Assembly: GCA_030740135.1 (NCBI GenBank)
Contig: JASLXW010000130.1
Location: 1 to 9,275 of the forward strand
Direction: 5' to 3'
Length of the DNA: 9,275 bases
Source of the DNA: Nitrospinota bacterium
GTDB lineage: Bacteria; UBA8248; JACPRG01
Shown in pieces: positions 1-5,447 of this stretch. A program made the position numbers and the translations under genes. How positions within the stretch are numbered: position 1 is the first letter of the stretch; every line of letters begins with the position of its first letter. The notes under the pieces are model-generated. The model was not told where the DNA came from. It worked only from the letters and a program-made list of their open reading frames with translations, and did no database searches.

Positions 1-66
1 CTGGGCAACCCTGAAATTTCGGACATCGAGGAGAAGAGACTAACTCAAAAAGTGGTACAACTTTAG
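1..66 (+). other. 3' end of an unidentified open frame, truncated by the window edge
   Basis: Frame 1 on the plus strand is open from the first base to a TAG at 64-66. It would encode 21 residues ending in ...TQKVVQL. I recognise no family in so short a tail, and it may be chance. The base composition is visibly less GC-rich than in the genes that follow. It could be the C-terminus of a gene converging on the minus-strand zinc-finger gene. No terminator hairpin follows it before that gene. Confidence 0.2.
49..64. repeat. Imperfect palindrome, possible mobile-element end or operator
   Basis: AAAGTGGTACAACTTT is a 16-bp palindrome with a single mismatched pair (14 of 16 bases match) around a GTAC centre. 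It covers the stop of the left-edge open frame and sits just beyond the stop of the zinc-finger gene. A motif of this kind reminds me of terminal repeats of IS21-like elements, but no transposase is visible here, so that reading is inference. A dimeric repressor site is the alternative. Confidence 0.25.
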
Positions 67-78
67 GGGGAAGGGCAC

Positions 79-306
79 TCACGCCGCCGCATACGTCCGA
101 ATCTCCAGTTGAACGCCGGAACGGGCAGCTTCCTCGGCCATGCGCAGAACCTCTTTTGCGGCATGCTCGTCCACGTATTCCTCACGGCAGTTGCGGCAGA
201 CCTGTGCGGGAATGCCTTTTACGATCAAGGTGACTCCATTTCGCTCAAGGGTCAACGTAGCCTTTCCCGGTTCGGTCTCACCTTGCTTGCAGACAACGCA
301 CTTCAT
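79..306 (-). CDS. YgiT-type zinc-finger protein (MqsA N-terminal-like), probable orphan antitoxin
   Basis: A 75-residue protein with two zinc-knuckle pairs, C3-x2-C6 and C37-x2-C40, separated by a beta-rich stretch (about 15-32) and followed by a helical tail (about 45-65). This is the pattern of the YgiT-type zinc-finger domain, i.e. the N-terminal half of the antitoxin MqsA. The Cro/C1-type DNA-binding half of MqsA is absent, as is common in the short family members. These are usually encoded directly after a small DUF4258-type toxin gene. Here the upstream neighbour is a peptidase 64 bp away and no toxin is visible, so it is either an orphan or its partner lies beyond the left edge. I chose the ATG at 304-306 because the domain begins there. 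An in-frame start 60 bp upstream would add a proline/glycine-rich leader and run through an intergenic hairpin. The ribosome site (AGAGAAG) is weak. Confidence 0.8.
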   Translation of the reverse strand: MKCVVCKQGETEPGKATLTLERNGVTLIVKGIPAQVCRNCREEYVDEHAAKEVLRMAEEAARSGVQLEIRTYAAA

Positions 307-333
307 GGCTGCTTCTCTGCCCGTGCAGGGAGG

Positions 334-362
334 CACTGGCGGGCAACCCCAGACCGCCAGTG
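334..362 (-). terminator. Intergenic hairpin between peptidase and zinc-finger gene
   Basis: CACTGGCGG (334-342) and CCGCCAGTG (354-362) form a perfect 9-bp stem with an 11-nt loop. It starts 9 bp after the M24 peptidase stop and ends 28 bp before the zinc-finger start. No T-run follows on the minus strand, so it is not a classical intrinsic terminator. It could be a weak or Rho-assisted terminator, a 3'-end stabiliser, or a control element limiting read-through into the small gene. Confidence 0.5.
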
Positions 363-370
363 GCACCCGG

Positions 371-1594
371 TTATTGGATGAGAAGCTCCTCGCAGTACGG
401 CGCGCGGCTTATGTACTCGGGGCCGTCCTCCCGAACCCAGATCATGTCCTCCACCCTGACTCCGCCTCCGCCCCGGACGTTCGGGACCCAGATGAGCGGT
501 TCGATGGCGAACACCATGTCGGGCCGGAACTCGATCTCCATCGCCCCCGTGGCCGCCTCGCCCACGTAGGGCGGCTCGTTGGGGCTGACGCCGCAGCCGT
601 GGCCGATGTAGAGGTTGATGAAGTTGTTCTCCAGGCCGTGCTCGGCGGCCTTGTCGAGGAACGCGCGGGTGGCCTGGACGTTCGTGTTCCCGGGCCGCAT
701 TTGCTCGACCCCGGCGTGCAGGCACTCGTAGACGGCGGTGTAGATCTCCTGTTGGCGGCGGGAGGGCTTTCCGCAAATCACCGTCCGCCCCACGTCTCCG
801 AAGTAGCCCCCCCACATGGCGCCGATGTCGATGAAGACGATGTCGCCGTGGCGGATGATCTTGTCCGTGGCGAAACGGGTCGGCGGCGACATCCTCTCCC
901 CCGACGCCACGAACGGGCTGGCCAAGTGGGCGAATTCCCCCCCGAGCCGGAAGAGCGTCCGCATGGCCTCGGCCGCCACCTCGCACTCGCGCACACCCGC
1001 GCGGACGTGGTCGATGGCCGTCTGCGTGACGGCGTCGGCGATGGCCGTGGCCTCCTGGAGGGCCTGGATCTCGTCCGGGAGCTTTTGGACCCGCGACAGG
1101 TACATGAAGTGCTCTCCGTCGACCCACTCGACGCCCGTGAGGGCATTCTCGAAGGCCCGGCGCATGGTGAACGTGGCCGCGTCGATTCCGACCTTGCCCC
1201 GGTCCGCGCCGAACGCTTCGAGGTGGGGGAGAATCCGGTTCCGCGTCACGTTCTCGACCAGACCCGGCTCGGTCATGTGGGGGATGGTCTCGATGTGCGG
1301 GACCCAGGGCATCGCCTCCCGGACCCGGGCGATCTCTCCGCCTGAGGTCAACAGCACCGGGCCGGCCTCCTGCCCGAGGAGCACCCCGTAGTGGGTCACC
1401 GAGCGGTACTGGAGCATGATGGCCCGCTGACTCGTCAGGTAGCGGACGTTCTCATCCTGCCAGAGAAGGAGGGCGTCGATGCCCTCGGTTTTCATGTGCC
1501 GCTGGGTCTTCTCGACCCTTTCACGCCGCAGGCGATCCCAATCGATGCGGGCCTCGTAGTCCACGTTGAAGGTTCCGCGGGCGAATGAATCCAT
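371..1594 (-). CDS. M24 family metallopeptidase (Xaa-Pro aminopeptidase/dipeptidase-like)
   Basis: A 407-residue protein of the creatinase/aminopeptidase P fold, of normal length for cytoplasmic prolidase-like M24 enzymes. The N-terminal creatinase-type domain spans about 20-160 and the pita-bread catalytic domain about 175-400. All five expected metal ligands are visible: D256 (FIDIGA), D267 (YFGD), H332 (GHGCG), E365 (FAIEP) and E382 (VRVED). It is therefore predicted to bind two metal ions and hydrolyse a peptide-type bond, unlike creatinases, which lack the metals. There is no signal peptide. The start is supported by GGAG six bases before the ATG. It lies 83 bp downstream of the LLM oxidoreductase on the same strand, so co-transcription is likely. 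Substrate cannot be told: Xaa-Pro dipeptides are the family default, but M24 proteins in catabolic clusters can act on other amides. Confidence 0.9.
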   Translation of the reverse strand: MDSFARGTFNVDYEARIDWDRLRRERVEKTQRHMKTEGIDALLLWQDENVRYLTSQRAIMLQYRSVTHYGVLLGQEAGPVLLTSGGEIARVREAMPWVPHIETIPHMTEPGLVENVTRNRILPHLEAFGADRGKVGIDAATFTMRRAFENALTGVEWVDGEHFMYLSRVQKLPDEIQALQEATAIADAVTQTAIDHVRAGVRECEVAAEAMRTLFRLGGEFAHLASPFVASGERMSPPTRFATDKIIRHGDIVFIDIGAMWGGYFGDVGRTVICGKPSRRQQEIYTAVYECLHAGVEQMRPGNTNVQATRAFLDKAAEHGLENNFINLYIGHGCGVSPNEPPYVGEAATGAMEIEFRPDMVFAIEPLIWVPNVRGGGGVRVEDMIWVREDGPEYISRAPYCEELLIQ

Positions 1595-1656
1595 GGTTTT
1601 CTCCGAAAGTGGAACTCCGTTCCGGACGGGGACGGAATGGACGGTCCTTCAGGATT

Positions 1657-1670
1657 CCGGCCGGCCGGAC
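1657..1670. repeat. 14-bp GC palindrome in the LLM-M24 spacer
   Basis: TCCGGCCGGCCGGA is perfectly self-complementary. It lies in the 83-bp gap 7 bp after the LLM oxidoreductase stop on the minus strand. It could fold as a small 3' hairpin. No T-run follows, so termination is not indicated. In DNA this GC-rich it could also be chance. Confidence 0.25.
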
Positions 1671-1677
1671 CCGCCGC

Positions 1678-2658
1678 TCAGACGTCCCTGAATCTCGGGA
1701 TCACTTCCGCGGCGAACAGGCGGAGGGAGGGGCGATCCCAGACCGGCACGCACCCGAAAAAGATGTGCGTGACGCCCGCGTCGTGATACTCCCGGATCCG
1801 GTCCGTGACCGCGTCGGGGTCCCCGACAAGCATTGCTTGGCGGGCCTCCTCTTTCGGCCGACCCATTTTCGCGGCGGTTTCCTTCACGACCCGCTCCACC
1901 GATCGGGAATCCTCGCTGACATAGGTGGCGAGCAGAACCGAGCTCTCGATGTCGTCCGGGTTCCGGCCTTCGGCCTCGCAATGCCCGCGCAGGATGGAGT
2001 GCTTGCGGCGAAAAACCTCCGGCGAGCCGAAGGTGTTCCACAGGTCCGCGTGGCGGGCGACGCTGCGCAGCGTCCGCTTCTCGCCCCCGCCGCCGACCAT
2101 GATGGGCGGGTGAGGCTTCTGGACCGGGGCAGGATTGCAAAGCGCCTCGCGGAGCTGGTAGTGCTTTCCCTCGAAATCGACCTTGCCTTCGGTCCCCCGC
2201 GTCCAGAGCAGGCGGGTGAGCTGAAGGGCCTCCTCCAGCCGCTCCAGCCGCTCGCGGATGCCGGGAAACGGGATGCCCAACGCCCGGTGTTCCAGGTCGA
2301 ACCAGGCGCCCCCCAGGCCGAAATCCAGCCGCCCCCCGCTGATGATGTCGATCGTCGTCGCCATCTTGGCCAGAACGGACGGATGACGGTACGTGACTCC
2401 GGTGACCAGGACGCCGAGGCGGACCCGCCGGGTCAGCGCCGCCAGCGCGGCGAGGACCGTCCAGCCGTCCATGCAGGGCCCCTCCGGGCTTCCGATGATG
2501 GGAAAAAAATGATCGAAGACCCAGACCGAGTCGTAGCCCAGGTCTTCCGCCTCGAGGGCGATGTCCACCAGCTCGGGGTAAGAGATGTCCTGTTGCGGGA
2601 TTTGAAGGCTGAATCGGGGCGCCCGGACGGCGGGGTTCTCGGGGCCTGGCGAATTCAT
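1678..2658 (-). CDS. LLM class flavin-dependent oxidoreductase (F420- or FMN-dependent luciferase-like)
   Basis: A 326-residue TIM-barrel protein of the bacterial-luciferase-like superfamily, full length for the F420-dependent subgroup. Visible landmarks are the early barrel strand with VWVFDHFFP (46-53), the block SGGRLDFGLGGAWF (107-120), which is typical of the F420/FMN-binding LLM proteins, the RERLERLEEAL helix (135-145), and the phosphate-binding strand PHPPIMVGGGGEKRT (182-196). Members transfer hydride from F420H2 or use FMNH2 and oxygen to oxidise small organic substrates. The sequence does not reveal cofactor or substrate. I chose the ATG at 2656-2658 because AGGAG lies eight bases upstream and the conserved domain begins shortly after; a longer in-frame start (2814) would overlap the amidotransferase and add a low-complexity tail. 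It is the middle of a same-strand run between an amidotransferase (74 bp) and an M24 peptidase (83 bp). Confidence 0.88.
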   Translation of the reverse strand: MNSPGPENPAVRAPRFSLQIPQQDISYPELVDIALEAEDLGYDSVWVFDHFFPIIGSPEGPCMDGWTVLAALAALTRRVRLGVLVTGVTYRHPSVLAKMATTIDIISGGRLDFGLGGAWFDLEHRALGIPFPGIRERLERLEEALQLTRLLWTRGTEGKVDFEGKHYQLREALCNPAPVQKPHPPIMVGGGGEKRTLRSVARHADLWNTFGSPEVFRRKHSILRGHCEAEGRNPDDIESSVLLATYVSEDSRSVERVVKETAAKMGRPKEEARQAMLVGDPDAVTDRIREYHDAGVTHIFFGCVPVWDRPSLRLFAAEVIPRFRDV

Positions 2659-2732
2659 CAGCGGGGCTCCTGGGCGGAAGCGGGGGATGGGTTCCGCGGG
2701 GGCGCCGACGCGCGCCCGCGACAGGCGGCGAA

Positions 2733-3443
2733 TCAGATCAGATGGATGTGGCTGAAGTAATTGACAAAAATTTGCCGCGCCTTCTCGTGCAGGGGACCGA
2801 TCCGCTCCCGGCAACCTTCATAGATGGGCGGATCGTCGATGGCGTAGCTCACGGTTTCCACGTCCCCCGGATATTCCGCGCACCACGCGCGCACCATCGG
2901 CTGGGTGACTTCCACGTGGAACTGGAAGGCGTAGACGTTGTCCCCCAGGCGGTAGGCCTGGTTCGGATACATCGCCGAGCCCGCGAGGCAGACGGCCCCT
3001 TCCGGCAGGTCGAACGTGTCTCCGTGCCAGTGAAAGACGGGGAACTCCTCCTCCATCCCGGCGAAGACCGGGTCGGCCCGGGCCTCGGGGGTCAGTTGAA
3101 TCGGGCGCCAGCCGATTTCTTTGTCGTGACCCGCTCTTACCTCGACATCGGCCGCTTTCGCGATGAGCTGGGACCCCAGGCAAATGCCGAGGATGGGGGT
3201 CCGTTCCTTCAGGCAGTTCCGGATCAGGACGTCCTCATCCAGGAGCCAGGGGTGGGCGGTGTGCTCGTAGACGTTCATGGGGCCGCCCATGAGGATGAGG
3301 AGGTCGATTCCGAAATGGGTCTGCGGGACCGCTTCGCCGAGGTAGGGCCGGACGTACCTGTAGCCGACCCGGTATTCCTCCAGGATCTCTTCGAGCAGGC
3401 CCATGGGCTCGCATCCCACGTGCTGGATGGCCAGGACGCTCAT
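2733..3443 (-). CDS. Class I glutamine amidotransferase-like protein (GMP synthase-like)
   Basis: A 236-residue stand-alone GATase1 domain. The triad is intact: nucleophile C88 in GICLGSQ, H176 and E178 in FQFHVE. An oxyanion-strand motif, LMGGPMNVYE (51-60), precedes it. The family hydrolyses glutamine to ammonia for a partner synthase, or hydrolyses gamma-glutamyl compounds such as gamma-glutamyl polyamines. No synthase partner is present here, so the second type of role is at least as likely; this is inference. The ATG at 3441-3443 is preceded by a near-ideal GGAGG seven bases upstream, which decides it over an in-frame start at 3644 that would add 67 proline/arginine-rich residues. It is the first gene of the minus-strand run and diverges from the selenoprotein gene. 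Confidence 0.88.
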   Translation of the reverse strand: MSVLAIQHVGCEPMGLLEEILEEYRVGYRYVRPYLGEAVPQTHFGIDLLILMGGPMNVYEHTAHPWLLDEDVLIRNCLKERTPILGICLGSQLIAKAADVEVRAGHDKEIGWRPIQLTPEARADPVFAGMEEEFPVFHWHGDTFDLPEGAVCLAGSAMYPNQAYRLGDNVYAFQFHVEVTQPMVRAWCAEYPGDVETVSYAIDDPPIYEGCRERIGPLHEKARQIFVNYFSHIHLI

Positions 3444-3572
3444 CGTCCAACCTCCGCATTCCTGCGCACCGTTGTCTCTCCCCTTCCCGTGAGGCGACCC
3501 TTCGGGGGGGGAAGGTTCCCGGCGGGGCATGGCTGACGGCTTCGCTTCAGGGTCGGCCCGGATGTTAACAGA

Positions 3573-3587
3573 AAGGGATTTTCCCTT
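3573..3587. repeat. Palindrome in the leader of the amidotransferase gene
   Basis: AAGGGA-TTT-TCCCTT is a perfect 6-bp inverted repeat with a 3-bp centre. It lies about 130 bp before the amidotransferase start, inside the divergent intergenic region. Close by, AACCG (3589-3593) pairs with CGGTT (3600-3604), and GGCCGG (3605-3610) with CCGGCC (3622-3627). They may be leader RNA hairpins or protein sites. No known riboswitch pattern is recognisable. Confidence 0.3.
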
Positions 3588-3642
3588 CAACCGGCGGGAC
3601 GGTTGGCCGGGGTCTCCCGGACCGGCCGGTCGAAGCGATGTC

Positions 3643-3657
3643 ATGGAATATTTCCAT
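3643..3657. promoter_or_regulatory. Palindromic operator candidate in divergent promoter region
   Basis: ATGGAA-TAT-TTCCAT is a perfect 15-bp palindrome of the size and spacing of many dimeric repressor sites. It covers the candidate -10 element of the leftward promoter. A second, weaker repeat, ACAAC (3672-3676) with GTTGT (3683-3687), lies between the two promoters and touches the rightward -35 box. A regulator bound here could control one or both directions. No regulator gene is encoded in the window. Confidence 0.4.
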
Positions 3658-3675
3658 CCTTACACGTATTTACAA
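3647..3675 (-). promoter_or_regulatory. Weak sigma70-like promoter candidate for the leftward gene run
   Basis: On the minus strand, TTGTAA (3675-3670) and AATATT (3652-3647) are separated by 17 bp; each matches four of six consensus bases. The predicted start near 3640 would give an untranslated leader of roughly 200 nt before the amidotransferase ATG. The match is modest, and the AT-rich island around it raises the chance of a spurious hit. Confidence 0.3.
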
Positions 3676-3686
3676 CTGTGGGGTTG

Positions 3687-3714
3687 TTGACGAAAAATAA
3701 AATGGAGTTTTAAT
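3687..3714 (+). promoter_or_regulatory. Sigma70-like promoter for the selenoprotein gene
   Basis: TTGACG (3687-3692) and TTTAAT (3709-3714) each match five of six consensus bases and are 16 bp apart. An alternative -10, TAATCT at 3711, gives an 18-bp spacer. They lie in the most AT-rich stretch of the window, upstream of the only plus-strand gene. The predicted start near 3721 gives an untranslated leader of about 80 nt. The -35 box touches the inverted repeat at 3672-3687. Confidence 0.5.
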
Positions 3715-3802
3715 CTTCATCAGGTTTGCCGGCAGTCCGGTCGTTTGTGTGAGACCTCGAGTCGGGGGCGGTTCAAATCCGGAGGTTGACAAGGGGGTTC
3801 AG

Positions 3803-4465
3803 ATGATTAAGCCAAGAGGCGAATTCACAAGGAGTCCATCACCTTGGTGGTATTCCTTCCTCTTCCTGAACTGGTGGAAACTGGTCAAGATCAAATTCGA
3901 CAAGACGAAAGGGGCCTTTTACGCAAATTTTCCGGACACGGCCCCGCTCGGCTCGAAAGTCCCGACGTTGGATCTCGAGACCACGGACGGCCGCCGCGTC
4001 AATACGGCGGACCTGATAGGAAAGAAGCTCCAGCTCTTCGAGTTCGGCGCCATCACGTGACCGCCTTACCGGCGGCAGGTGCCGCACATGGAAAGGCTGG
4101 CCGAGAAGTATGCGGACGACTTGGAGATTTTCAACCTCTACGTCCGCGAGCCCCACGCGAATGAAGGGATCTTCGGCAAGTACGACGCCCACGCGTCGTA
4201 TGAGCAGAAAATGGGCTACGCCAAGGAGCTGGTCGAGCAAAAAGGCATCAAGAAGGTCACCGTCCTGGTGGACGGCATGGACCAGAAGGCTCACGAGGCC
4301 TTCGGCTGGCTGCCCAATATGGTGTACCTCGCCGACCGGGAGGGGAGCATCGTCTACAAAGCCACCTGGACGAAGCCGGAAGTTCTGGAGGGCGTTATCC
4401 GGGAAATCCTGGCTGAAGAGAAGCAGGAGGTCGGAGAAAAGAAGGCGGACGCGGTTCCCGCCTGA
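3803..4465 (+). CDS. Deiodinase-like thioredoxin-fold selenoprotein (in-frame TGA = selenocysteine)
   Basis: The frame encodes 220 residues if the TGA at 4058-4060 is read as selenocysteine, U86. Around it the protein reads FGAIT-U-PPY, closely matching the iodothyronine deiodinase active site (FGSxT-U-PPF). The same frame then continues for 134 residues with deiodinase-type features: a helix (PHMERLAEKYADDL, 94-107) and the strand FNLYVREPHANEG (110-122), whose E116 and H118 align with the conserved Glu-x-His of deiodinases. A C-terminal thioredoxin-like strand pair follows (about 144-175) and a charged tail. The N-terminus has an aromatic, amphipathic segment (PWWYSFLFLNWWKL, 14-27) that could sit on the membrane, but it is short for a transmembrane helix. 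There is no clear signal peptide. Bacterial relatives are probably peroxiredoxin- or thiol-redox-type enzymes; iodothyronine activity should not be assumed. The start at ATG 3803 has AAGGGGG five bases upstream; a GTG at 3749 is less likely. It has its own promoter and terminator. Alternative: a pseudogene or sequencing error, made unlikely by the SECIS hairpin. Confidence 0.9.
4058..4085 (+). promoter_or_regulatory. Bacterial SECIS element with its UGA codon
   Basis: Eleven bases after the TGA (4058-4060), GCGGC (4072-4076) and GCCGC (4081-4085) form a perfect 5-bp mini-helix with the four-base loop AGGU (4077-4080). Bacterial SECIS elements recognised by SelB are coding-region hairpins just after the UGA, with a G in the first two loop positions, commonly GGU. 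Here GCAGGU is identical to the corresponding bases of the E. coli fdhF element as I recall it, and the loop GGU begins 17 nt after the UGA against 18 in fdhF. An alternative hairpin, CCGCC (4061-4065) with GGCGG (4071-4075), overlaps and would exclude it. Confidence 0.8.
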
Positions 4466-4489
4466 GGTCGGGCGAGACGGAAGATTCCA

Positions 4490-4519
4490 GGGCGGCCGGA
4501 CTTATCCGGCCGCCCTTTT
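4490..4519 (+). terminator. Rho-independent terminator of the selenoprotein gene
   Basis: GGGCGGCCGG (4490-4499) and CCGGCCGCCC (4506-4515) form a perfect 10-bp GC stem with a 6-nt loop, followed by TTTTC. It begins 24 bp after the selenoprotein stop. The minus strand has no T-run after the stem, so it acts rightward. It separates the selenoprotein transcript from the converging TSUP operon, whose last gene ends 23 bp further on. Confidence 0.9.
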
Positions 4520-4542
4520 CATTGTGATCACCCTCGGCGGAA

Positions 4543-5358
4543 TCAAAGCTCCAACGCCGCCAGGATAAAAAGATAGATCGCCGCGAGTCCCAGCAGGACG
4601 TTCATCAGGATTTTCATCCCCGCCTCTTGCATATTCGGCACGCAGACGGCTCCGATCTGCGCCCCGATCACGCCGGTCAGGATCGTTGTCCAGACCACGG
4701 TGAGGTCCATGCTCCCTTGTCCCCAGTGCGCCACGGCCCCCACGAAGGCGGACGCCAGGATGGTGAGGAGGGAGGTTCCGATGGCGACGCGCAGGGGGAT
4801 GCCCATCAGGCTGACGAAGGCGGGGATCATCAAGAACCCCCCGCCGACGCCCAACAGCCCGGCCAGAAACCCCACCACGCCGCCGACCCCCGCCGCCTTC
4901 TTCAAGTCCAGTCGATAGTGAACGGATTCCTCCCCCCACTCGGCCGTCCGGTCGTAGGTCCAGCGGCCCGGCAGGTCCGTCGCGGTGAGGTCCACCTGGA
5001 GGGGGGCCTTGCGATTCATGAGATAAAGACCGGCCAGGACGCAGACGCCCAGGAGCGACTGAAGCACGGAGGCGGGGAGCCGGACGGTCAACAGGGAGCC
5101 GGCGAAGGTGGTCAGGACCGAAACCGGGGCGACCGACCCGGCCAGGCGCCGGTCCACCGTCCCCTGAAACCCGTGGCGCAGCGCCCCCGAGGTTGCACTG
5201 AACAGGACGAAAACCAGGCTGGTGCTGACGGCCGCTTCCATGGGGACGCGGGCGAGCAGGAGGAGCGGGATCAGAATAAATCCCCCGCCCACGCCGATCA
5301 GACCCGAGCAAAAGCCCGTGACGAGACCGATCAGGAGATAGATCCAGAGCATTTCCAT
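4543..5358 (-). CDS. TSUP family membrane protein (TauE/SafE sulfite/sulfonate exporter type)
   Basis: A 271-residue membrane protein with the internal duplication of the TSUP family. The two half-repeats carry near-identical signatures, GLIGVGGGFILIP (19-31) and GLLGVGGGFLMIP (167-179), each followed by a P-x(6-13)-GTS/STS-type segment (STSLVF 45-50, GTSLLT 195-200). About eight hydrophobic segments are visible, split by a charged loop at about 114-153. Characterised members move sulfite, sulfoacetate or related organosulfur anions out of the cell. It is 89 bp downstream of the molybdopterin oxidoreductase on the same strand and probably the last gene of that operon, which favours export of a sulfur oxyanion handled by that enzyme; that is inference. 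No convincing Shine-Dalgarno precedes the ATG at 5356-5358; a second ATG two codons later is an equally possible start. Confidence 0.88.
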   Translation of the reverse strand: MEMLWIYLLIGLVTGFCSGLIGVGGGFILIPLLLLARVPMEAAVSTSLVFVLFSATSGALRHGFQGTVDRRLAGSVAPVSVLTTFAGSLLTVRLPASVLQSLLGVCVLAGLYLMNRKAPLQVDLTATDLPGRWTYDRTAEWGEESVHYRLDLKKAAGVGGVVGFLAGLLGVGGGFLMIPAFVSLMGIPLRVAIGTSLLTILASAFVGAVAHWGQGSMDLTVVWTTILTGVIGAQIGAVCVPNMQEAGMKILMNVLLGLAAIYLFILAALEL

Positions 5359-5447
5359 TCAGATCACGCGCAAACCGTTGCCGTCGCGGTCGGTTGGGCG
5401 GGGCGGGCGGGCCTTCCATCCGGGCCATGCCGGGCCGGCGGCGACGC

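Noticed and set aside
2733..3644. Extended 303-residue form of the amidotransferase
   Set aside because: The extra 67 residues are low-complexity and run through palindromes and the promoter area. The internal ATG at 3443 has an excellent GGAGG site and begins at the domain.
3770..3780. GGTTCAAATCC, matching the tRNA T-loop consensus, in the selenoprotein leader
   Set aside because: Only three base pairs flank the loop, and no acceptor, D or anticodon arms can be found upstream. It is not a tRNA; a tRNA remnant at an old insertion site cannot be shown.
3803..4060. Reading the TGA at 4058 as a true stop, i.e. a broken pseudogene
   Set aside because: The same frame continues with conserved residues to a normal stop and terminator. 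The TGA falls exactly at the catalytic Cys/Sec column, and a SECIS hairpin with the right loop and spacing follows.
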